Source: Streptomyces sp. GQFP
GTDB lineage: Bacteria; Actinomycetota; Actinomycetes; Streptomycetales; Streptomycetaceae
Direction of reading: 5' to 3'
NCBI RefSeq assembly: GCF_021545335.1
Contig: NZ_CP089312.1
Coordinates: 2,108,001-2,172,000, forward strand
Length of the DNA stretch: 64,000 bases
This document shows positions 1 to 6,052 of this stretch, piece by piece (the stretch's first letter is position 1; each line of letters begins with the position of its first letter). The position numbers and the translations under genes were made by a program. Below the pieces are notes generated by a model. The model was not told the origin of the DNA. It worked only from the letters and a program-made list of their open reading frames with translations, and did no database searches.

Positions 1-1
1 C

Positions 2-289
2 GGCGCCATGAAGCGCGCGCTCAACAGCATCACCGAGACCGCGGCCGTGACCTGGGGCCCTGAGGGCATCCGGGTGAACGGCATCACCCCCGGCGGCACC
101 GCCACGGAGATGATCGACGCGTGGGAGGCGGCCACCCCGGGCATCGTCGAGCGCATCACCACGTCGATCCCGCTCGGCCGCATGGCCGAGCCCCGCGAGG
201 TGGCCGAGGTCGCCACCTGGCTGCTCAGCGACCGCGCCTCGATGGTGACGGGCGCGATCGTGCCGGTCGACGGCGGCGCGGGTGCCTGA
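2..289 (+). CDS. Short-chain dehydrogenase/reductase, C-terminal part (5' end outside window)
   Basis: This is the tail of a classical SDR oxidoreductase. The frame is open to the left edge, so the Met at position 8 is internal and the nucleotide-binding half and catalytic Tyr/Lys lie upstream of the window. Visible are the family's IRVNGITPGG strand-loop, the substrate-loop region, the EVAEVATWLLSD helix and the terminal VTGAIVPVDGG motif. Classical SDRs end exactly this way, so the C-terminus is complete. The substrate cannot be told from this part. It reads toward a small DUF4236 gene with about 60 bases between. Confidence 0.9.
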   Translation, partial: GAMKRALNSITETAAVTWGPEGIRVNGITPGGTATEMIDAWEAATPGIVERITTSIPLGRMAEPREVAEVATWLLSDRASMVTGAIVPVDGGAGA

Positions 290-351
290 AGGCAGGCGTC
301 CGAAAGGGGCGTTGTGGCCATCACCGCGCCGATCCGGGGTACCCGACCCCT

Positions 352-549
352 ATGCCTCTCACATTCCGAAAGAGTTTCCGCATCCTCCCGGGCCTCCGGC
401 TGAACATCAACAGGCGCTCCTGGTCGTTCACGTCCGGCGGCGAACACGGGCCGCGGCGCACCCACAGCAGCACGGGACGCCGTACGACCTCGATGGACCT
501 GCCCGGACCGTTCGGCTGGCGCCGCACGCGCACCAAGAAGCGCCACTGA
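352..549 (+). CDS. Small DUF4236 domain protein (65 aa)
   Basis: A 65-residue basic protein with the DUF4236 pattern: FRKSFRILPGLRLNINRRS at the start, then a Gly/Ser/Arg-rich beta segment ending in a GPFGW motif. The family consensus has FRKS-x-xxGPGxRLNxSKxG followed by a GPRGT/GLPGTG-like repeat, which this matches recognisably. The function of the family is unknown. Members are small and usually cytoplasmic or fused to other domains. The start is the ATG at 352; there is no strong Shine-Dalgarno sequence, so it may be leaderless or co-transcribed with the upstream SDR. The C-terminus is rich in Arg and Lys. Confidence 0.7.
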   Translation: MPLTFRKSFRILPGLRLNINRRSWSFTSGGEHGPRRTHSSTGRRTTSMDLPGPFGWRRTRTKKRH

Positions 550-613
550 CGACCGTTCGGGAACCAGCAACAACTGACGATCCGTCACCCGCACGGAGTC
601 CCCAGGAGGCGCC

Positions 614-629
614 ATCTCATATCTGAGAT
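614..629. promoter_or_regulatory. Perfect inverted repeat upstream of the XRE-MurA gene
   Basis: The sequence ATCTCATATCTGAGAT has 6-bp arms (ATCTCA/TGAGAT) around a 4-base spacer and ends 12 bases before the start codon at 642. It is AT-rich in a very GC-rich setting. Because the downstream protein carries its own N-terminal helix-turn-helix, an autoregulatory operator is the simplest reading. This is inference from position and symmetry. Confidence 0.5.
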
Positions 630-641
630 AGCCTCAACCCC

Positions 642-2171
642 ATGGCAGACGACTACCTCGTACGTATCGGCAAGCTCATCCGTGACGCCAGGCAGCATCG
701 GGGCTGGACACAGACGCATCTCGCCGACGCACTCGGCACCAGCCAGAGCGCCGTCAATCGCATCGAACGCGGCAATCAAAACATCAGCCTTGAGATGATC
801 GCCCGAATCGGTGAAGCACTCGACAGCGAGATCGTCTCCCTGGGGTACGCGGGTCCGATGCATCTGCGGGTGGTCGGCGGTCGCCGCCTCTCCGGCTCAA
901 TCGACGTCAAGACCAGCAAGAACGCGTGTGTCGCGCTGCTGTGCGCCTCGCTGCTCAACAGGGGGCGCACGGTGCTGCGCCGGGTCGCCCGCATCGAGGA
1001 GGTGTACCGCCTCCTGGAGGTACTCGGCTCGATCGGCGTACGCACGCGGTGGATCAACGACGGCGTCGACCTGGAGATCGTGCCGCCGGCCGAGCTGGAC
1101 ATGGAGGCCATCGACGCCGAGGCGGCCCGCCGTACGCGCTCGATCATCATGTTCCTCGGCCCGCTGCTGCACCGTATGGACCGTTTCCAGCTGCCGTACG
1201 CCGGTGGCTGCGACCTCGGTACGCGGACCATCGAGCCGCACATGATCGCGCTGCGCCGGTTCGGGCTAGACATCGCGGCGACCGAAGGGCTCTACCACGC
1301 CCAGGTCGACCGGTCGGTCTCCCCCGGCCGCCCGATCGTGCTGACCGAGCGCGGGGACACCGTCACCGAGAACGCGCTGCTCGCCGCCGCCCGGCACGAG
1401 GGCGTGACCGTCATCCGTAACGCGTCCTCCAACTACATGGTCCAGGACCTGTGCTTCTTCCTGGAGGCGCTGGGCGTACGGGTCGAGGGCATCGGCACCA
1501 CGACGCTCACCGTGCACGGCGTACCGACCATCGACGTGGACGTCGACTACTCGCCCTCCGAGGACCCGGTCGAGGCGATGAGCCTGCTCGCGGCGGCGGT
1601 CGTCACCGAGTCCGAACTGACCGTGTGCCGGGTGCCGATCGAGTTCCTGGAGATCGAGCTGGCGGTCCTGGAGGAGATGGGGCTCGACCACGACCGTACG
1701 CCCGAGTACGTCGCCGACAACGGCCGTACGCGGCTGGTCGACCTGACGGTCCGGCCCTCCAAACTGGAGGCGCCGATCGACAAGATCCACCCGATGCCGT
1801 TCCCTGGCCTGAACATCGACAACGTGCCGTTCTTCGCGGCCATCGCGGCATCGGCCCAGGGCAAGACCCTCATCCACGACTGGGTCTACGACAACCGCGC
1901 GATCTACCTCACCGACCTGAACCGCCTCGGCGGACGCCTCCAACTCCTCGACCCGCACCGGGTCCTGGTGGAGGGCCCGACCCGCTGGCGAGCGGCCGAG
2001 ATGATGTGCCCGCCCGCACTGCGACCGGCGGTGGTGGTCCTGCTGGCGATGATGGCGGCCGACGGCACGTCCGTACTGCGGAACGTGTACGTCATCAACC
2101 GGGGGTACGAGGATCTGGCGGAGCGGTTGAACTCGGTGGGGGCGCAGATCGAGATCTTCCGGGACATCTGA
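642..2171 (+). CDS. XRE helix-turn-helix fused to MurA-like UDP-GlcNAc 1-carboxyvinyltransferase
   Basis: A 509-residue two-domain protein. Residues about 8-65 are a Cro/C1-type HTH (ALGTSQSAVNRIERGNQNIS); residues about 75-505 are an EPSP-synthase/MurA fold. The MurA active-site loop is present as LPYAGGCDLGTRTIEPHM with Cys190 at the position of the catalytic, fosfomycin-target Cys. MurA transfers enolpyruvate from PEP to UDP-N-acetylglucosamine, the first committed step of peptidoglycan synthesis. Streptomycetes normally carry a separate housekeeping murA, so this fused copy is probably a specialised paralogue or a sensor of UDP-GlcNAc/PEP that regulates DNA. A palindrome sits just upstream and a strong hairpin just downstream, suggesting a monocistronic unit. 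Confidence 0.88.
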   Translation: MADDYLVRIGKLIRDARQHRGWTQTHLADALGTSQSAVNRIERGNQNISLEMIARIGEALDSEIVSLGYAGPMHLRVVGGRRLSGSIDVKTSKNACVALLCASLLNRGRTVLRRVARIEEVYRLLEVLGSIGVRTRWINDGVDLEIVPPAELDMEAIDAEAARRTRSIIMFLGPLLHRMDRFQLPYAGGCDLGTRTIEPHMIALRRFGLDIAATEGLYHAQVDRSVSPGRPIVLTERGDTVTENALLAAARHEGVTVIRNASSNYMVQDLCFFLEALGVRVEGIGTTTLTVHGVPTIDVDVDYSPSEDPVEAMSLLAAAVVTESELTVCRVPIEFLEIELAVLEEMGLDHDRTPEYVADNGRTRLVDLTVRPSKLEAPIDKIHPMPFPGLNIDNVPFFAAIAASAQGKTLIHDWVYDNRAIYLTDLNRLGGRLQLLDPHRVLVEGPTRWRAAEMMCPPALRPAVVVLLAMMAADGTSVLRNVYVINRGYEDLAERLNSVGAQIEIFRDI

Positions 2172-2186
2172 CGGTTTCCCGAGAAG

Positions 2187-2211
2187 GCGCTGCCACCGAG
2201 TGTGGCAGCGC
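2187..2211. terminator. Strong hairpin terminator after the MurA-like gene
   Basis: A perfect 10-bp stem (GCGCTGCCAC paired with GTGGCAGCGC) with a 5-base loop begins 16 bases after the stop codon. No U-tract follows, which is usual for Streptomyces terminators. It lies between convergent genes and may work in both directions. Confidence 0.75.
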
Positions 2212-2249
2212 CTATCGATGCGGCCTGTCGATGCGGCCTATCGATGCGG
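2211..2249. repeat. Three tandem copies of a 13-bp unit
   Basis: The unit CCTATCGATGCGG occurs three times head to tail; the middle copy has one change (CCTGTCGATGCGG). The array starts at the last base of the hairpin and runs into the 3' end of the SsgA-like gene on the minus strand, so the third copy encodes its last residues and stop. Each unit contains an ATCGAT or GTCGAT core. Slippage here would move the stop region of that gene. Confidence 0.8.
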
Positions 2250-2690
2250 CTCTCCAGGGCCGCCCAGGAGTTGATGGACAGTTCCGTCCATGTCCAGGTG
2301 GCGGTCCTCGGTGCCGGCGGGTACCACCGCGAGGGTTCGCAGGAGGAAGGCGTCCAGGGCTCGTGCCGAGGCCGCCACGACGACCTCGTCCTTCCCCGGG
2401 GACTGGCGCAGCGCGATGCACGTCTTCCTGACCCAGGAGCATCGTGACGGCCAGACCTGGACGTCGCCGGCGCCGGTGAGTCCTTGTTGTCCGGCCAGGA
2501 GGAGATCGCGGCCGAACACCCATCGCACGCTGTCCTCAGGACTCACGTGGAACGTCAAGGACACCGCGTACGGATCGGTGCACCTGTAACAGAGATCGAC
2601 CATCACGGGCCGGTCCACGCCCTGGGCGACGACCAGGCGGACAAGGATCCGGGACACCACCAGAGTGAGACCGTCATGTTCTCTCATCAC
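2238..2690 (-). CDS. SsgA-like (SALP) sporulation/cell-division regulator
   Basis: A 150-residue SsgA-family protein. Recognisable are the core DPYAVSLTFH, the WVFGRDLLLAG segment, the GDVQVWPS strand, and the FLLRTLAVVPAGTED motif near the end. SALPs are specific to morphologically complex actinomycetes and control septum placement, FtsZ localisation and spore-wall maturation. GTG at 2690 is followed immediately by ATG at 2687, and either could initiate; only a weak GAGCGG lies upstream. The C-terminal residues are encoded by the tandem 13-bp repeat. Which SALP (SsgA to SsgG) this is cannot be told by eye; the poorly matching C-terminus suggests an accessory paralogue. Confidence 0.88.
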   Translation of the reverse strand: MMREHDGLTLVVSRILVRLVVAQGVDRPVMVDLCYRCTDPYAVSLTFHVSPEDSVRWVFGRDLLLAGQQGLTGAGDVQVWPSRCSWVRKTCIALRQSPGKDEVVVAASARALDAFLLRTLAVVPAGTEDRHLDMDGTVHQLLGGPGEPHR

Positions 2691-2774
2691 ATCACCGCTC
2701 GGTAAACCGGTGCGATCAAGGGGCTGCGCGAGTCATCGCCTCACGATCCTCGAAGGCGCGGAGAGCTCCGTCAT

Positions 2775-2836
2775 CAGTCAAACGACTCGGCGGCCTTCAC
2801 GGTTCGACTGCCGGTACGAAACGCAGTCGAACGACT
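2775..2836. promoter_or_regulatory. Operator-like array of three CAGTCGAAC elements before the ROK kinase gene
   Basis: CAGTCAAACGACT at 2775-2787 and CAGTCGAACGACT at 2824-2836 are direct 13-bp copies with one difference. Between them, 2801-2810 (GGTTCGACTG) is an inverted copy of CAGTCGAACC. The array lies 95-156 bases upstream of the kinase start, in the region shared with the divergent SsgA-like gene. Multiple half-sites in both orientations suggest a sugar-responsive repressor. No candidate repressor is adjacent. Confidence 0.5.
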
Positions 2837-2930
2837 TAGGCAACTCGTCGCCGGAACAAGGAGGCTGAGGTGATCCCCGGACCGGTCGCGAGCGTCGGCT
2901 CCGGGGCGTCGACACGATGAAAGGAACGCC

Positions 2931-3956
2931 GTGACGATCTCCCTCCGCGAGTACCGCCGACAACCATCCACCGAGCAGACCGGTGGTCTGACCGTGGGAG
3001 TCGACCTCGGCGGCACGAAGATCGCCGCCGGAACGGTCGACCCCGGCGGGGCGGTCGTCTCCCGGGTGCGTATCCCCACCCCTCGGGACCCGGACCGGAT
3101 CGCCGGGGCGATCGCCGAGGCGGTCCAGCGGGTCCGCCAGGGCCGGGACGATGTGCGGGCGGTGGGAATCGGAGCCGCCGGACATGTGGACGCGGAACGC
3201 TCGACGGTGCGCTTCGCGCCCAACCTGGGCCGGCACGACAAGGCGATCCGGGACATCGTCCAGGAGGCCACGGGGCTTCCGGTCGTCGTCGAGAACGACG
3301 CGAACGCCGCCGCGTGGGGCGAGTTCGTCCACGGAGCCGGTGCCGGGCACGAGGACATGCTGATGGTCACCGCGGGCACCGGCTTCGGCGGAGGCATCAT
3401 CAGCAGAGACCGGCTCTTCCGCGGCTCCTTCGGCATGGCGGGCGAGATCGGCCACTACCGGGCGGTCCCCGACGGTCTCCCGTGCCCCTGCGGTCAGCAC
3501 GGCTGCATGGAGCAGTACGCGAGCGGAGCGGCCCACACCCGCCGTGCCCGCGAGCTGGCGGCCACCGATCCGGCGTACGCGGCGGCGGTGCTCGCGCTGG
3601 GCGACGGCACCCCGTCCGGTCTGCACGGGCACCATGTGACCGAGGCCGCCCGGCGCGGCGACCCGTTCTCCCTCGACGTGTTCGCGCGATCGGGTCGCTG
3701 GCTGGGCCAGGCCCTCGCCGACCTCGCCTCCGTCCTCGACCCGTCCGTCCTCGTCATCGGCGGCGGCCTCGGCGACACCGGGGAGCTGATCCGGCGTCCG
3801 GCCGAGGTCTCCTACCGCCGGGCTCTGGGCGGCGGCGCGTACCGGGCCTACGCCGAGGTCCGCACCGCCACCCTCGGGCAGGACGCGGGCCTCGTCGGCG
3901 CGGCGAACCTCGCCCGTCTCCACGAACTCATCTCGTTCCCGGCGGTCAGCCGCTGA
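2931..3956 (+). CDS. ROK-family sugar kinase (glucokinase-like)
   Basis: A 341-residue ROK protein. It has the ATP-binding phosphate-1 motif VGVDLGGTKIAAG (about residues 23-36), the catalytic ENDANAAAWGE region, the GTGFGGG phosphate-2 motif, and the zinc signature CPCGQHGCMEQYASG (about residues 183-198) that marks true ROK glucokinases and repressors. There is no N-terminal HTH, so it is a kinase rather than a ROK repressor. The likely reaction is ATP-dependent phosphorylation of glucose or a related hexose. The GTG start has AAAGGA five bases upstream. The sugar-porter gene follows on the same strand about 220 bases downstream, forming an uptake-plus-phosphorylation module. Confidence 0.9.
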   Translation: MTISLREYRRQPSTEQTGGLTVGVDLGGTKIAAGTVDPGGAVVSRVRIPTPRDPDRIAGAIAEAVQRVRQGRDDVRAVGIGAAGHVDAERSTVRFAPNLGRHDKAIRDIVQEATGLPVVVENDANAAAWGEFVHGAGAGHEDMLMVTAGTGFGGGIISRDRLFRGSFGMAGEIGHYRAVPDGLPCPCGQHGCMEQYASGAAHTRRARELAATDPAYAAAVLALGDGTPSGLHGHHVTEAARRGDPFSLDVFARSGRWLGQALADLASVLDPSVLVIGGGLGDTGELIRRPAEVSYRRALGGGAYRAYAEVRTATLGQDAGLVGAANLARLHELISFPAVSR

Positions 3957-4175
3957 CAGCGGAGCCTGACAGCGGCACCCGCACCGTCAAGGCCGACGGC
4001 CGGGGTTCCCGGCCGTGCCGTGCCCGAACGGCAGCGCCGAGGCGCCCGGCAGCCGTCACCGTGAATCCACTCCCGTACCACTTGAATCCATGCCCGTACG
4101 ACCGGTGTACCCGCCCGGCCCGGGAGCCCCCGCCCGCGCGCCCCGCGAACCCGGTCCTGTGAAGGAGCCTTGTCC

Positions 4176-5609
4176 ATGACCGCGAACGCCACTCCCGCGG
4201 GGTCGGCCCCGCCCGTGGCCACGCCCCCCGCATCCGATCTCCGGCGCATCACCTACATCTCGGCAGCCGCGTCCCTCGGCGGCTTCCTGTTCGGCTACGA
4301 CAGTGCCGTCATCAACGGCGCCGTCACCGGAATCCAGCACCGATTCGACGTCAGCGCCGGCCAGACGGGCACCATCGTGGCCTCCGCGCTGCTCGGTTCC
4401 GCCTTCGGAGCCGCCATCGCGGGGCGCCTCGCCGACCGCGTCGGCCGCCTGCGGGTGATGCACCTGGCCGCCGCCCTCTTCGCGATCAGCGCACTCGGCT
4501 CGTCGATGCCCTTCTCCGCCTGGGACCTGGGCGCCTGGCGGGTCGTCGGCGGCATGGCGATCGGCCTCGCCTCGCTGATCGGGCCCAGCTACATCGCCGA
4601 GGTCGCGCCGGCCGACCACCGCGGCCGGCTCGCGTCGTTCCAGCAGGCGGCCATCGTGCTGGGGATCACCGCCTCCCAGCTCGTCAACTGGGCGATCGCC
4701 CAAGGCGCCGACGGGAAGAGCGAGAACCCGCTGGGGCCCCTGCACGCCTGGCAGTGGATGCTCATGGCCGCTGTCGTACCGGCACTCGCCTACTGGTTCC
4801 TCACCCTCCGGATCCCGGAGTCGCCGCACTTCCTCGTCGCCACGGGCCGTCTGGTCCAGGCCCGCGCGGCACTGCGCGACCTGCGGGGAACGCAGGACGG
4901 CACCGACGACCGGATCGCCGAGATCCAGCACGCGCTCCGCACCGGCCACAAGCCGCGGGTACGCGATCTGCTCGACGGCCGCTTCGGGCTGCTGCCGATC
5001 GTGTGGGCCGGCATCGGGCTCGCGGTCTTTCAGCAACTCGTCGGAATCAACGTCATCTTCTACTACTCGTCGCTGCTGTGGCAGTCGGTGGGCATCGACC
5101 AGTCGAGCTCCCTGCTGATCAGCCTGTCGACGTCGATCATCAACATCGTCGGGACGGTCGTGGCCATGCTCCTGATCGACCGGGTCGGCCGCAAACCGCT
5201 CGCGCTGACCGGCTCGCTGGGCATGGCCGTCTCGCTGGCCTTCGCCGCCTGGGCCTTCTCGTACCGGACAGGCAGCGGCAGCAGTCTGTCCATCCCGGAC
5301 GCCCAGGGGACCGTGGCGCTGATCGCCGCCCACGCCTTCGTCTTCTTCTTCGCGGTCTCCTGGGGTGTGGTGCTCTGGGTGATGGTCGGCGAGATGTTCC
5401 CGCTGCGGATCCGCGCCGCCGCGATGTCGGTGGCGACCGCCGCCAACTGGATCGCCAACTGGGCCGTCACCGAGAGCTTCCCCCGTATGTCGGACTGGAG
5501 CCTGTCGTCCACCTACGGCCTCTACGCGTGCTTCGCCCTGCTCTCCTTCGTCTTCGTCGCCGGTCTGGTGCGCGAGACCAACGGCAGGAAGCTGGAGGAG
5601 ATGGGATGA
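4176..5609 (+). CDS. MFS sugar porter (GlcP/XylE-like)
   Basis: A 477-residue major facilitator of the sugar-porter family with 12 predicted membrane segments. Family marks are GGFLFGYDSAVINGAV in the first helix, the RLADRVGR loop after helix 2, PESPHFLV after helix 6 and DRVGRKPL after helix 8. Expected role: proton-coupled uptake of glucose or a similar sugar at the cytoplasmic membrane. ATG 4176 was chosen over TTG 4170 because GAAGGAG at 4161-4167 is correctly spaced only for the ATG. It follows the ROK kinase gene and overlaps the WhiB-like gene by four bases (ATGA), so the three may form one transcript. Confidence 0.9.
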   Translation: MTANATPAGSAPPVATPPASDLRRITYISAAASLGGFLFGYDSAVINGAVTGIQHRFDVSAGQTGTIVASALLGSAFGAAIAGRLADRVGRLRVMHLAAALFAISALGSSMPFSAWDLGAWRVVGGMAIGLASLIGPSYIAEVAPADHRGRLASFQQAAIVLGITASQLVNWAIAQGADGKSENPLGPLHAWQWMLMAAVVPALAYWFLTLRIPESPHFLVATGRLVQARAALRDLRGTQDGTDDRIAEIQHALRTGHKPRVRDLLDGRFGLLPIVWAGIGLAVFQQLVGINVIFYYSSLLWQSVGIDQSSSLLISLSTSIINIVGTVVAMLLIDRVGRKPLALTGSLGMAVSLAFAAWAFSYRTGSGSSLSIPDAQGTVALIAAHAFVFFFAVSWGVVLWVMVGEMFPLRIRAAAMSVATAANWIANWAVTESFPRMSDWSLSSTYGLYACFALLSFVFVAGLVRETNGRKLEEMG

Positions 5610-6052
5610 CGACGGCACTGAGCACCCACTTGGCAGTGAGCTGGTGGCAGGCCGCGTACTGCCGCGGCGCCGCCATCGAGACCTTCTTCCCGCTCCCGGG
5701 CGACGAGGTCACCATCCAGCGGGCGTTGTCGATCTGTGGCCGGTGCCCGGTGCGGATTCCCTGTCGGCGGTACGCGCTGAGCCACCGGGAAAGGCATGGC
5801 ATCTGGGGCGGGTTGACGGAGGAGACGCGCGCGACACTCATGCGCATCGGGCCACCTGCACCGACCAGGGGATCACAGAGGGAGCCGGCCGTTCCCTCCC
5901 GCTCCAGCGGGCTGGAGAGCGGCGAGCACGCCGGCGAGCTTGCCCCGGCTCGTGATGCCCAGGCGGGGATAGATCCGGTACAGGTGGGCCCCGACGGTGC
6001 GGTGGGAGATGAACAGGCGCCGGCCGATCTCCCGGTTGCTCAGCCCTTGTGA
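5606..6052 (+). CDS. WhiB-like (Wbl) iron-sulfur regulator
   Basis: A 148-residue Wbl protein. The four cluster-ligating cysteines are Cys19, Cys44, Cys47 and Cys53 (C-x2-C-x5-C), followed by the GIWGG turn at residues 65-69 and a basic stretch. Wbl proteins bind a [4Fe-4S] cluster and act with principal sigma factors. The ATG overlaps the MFS stop as ATGA, so translation is coupled. The tail after about residue 85 is low complexity and runs 180 bases antisense into the 3' end of the LAL regulator gene. Typical Wbl proteins are 80-130 residues, so the tail may be a late extension. Confidence 0.88.
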   Translation: MTTALSTHLAVSWWQAAYCRGAAIETFFPLPGDEVTIQRALSICGRCPVRIPCRRYALSHRERHGIWGGLTEETRATLMRIGPPAPTRGSQREPAVPSRSSGLESGEHAGELAPARDAQAGIDPVQVGPDGAVGDEQAPADLPVAQPL

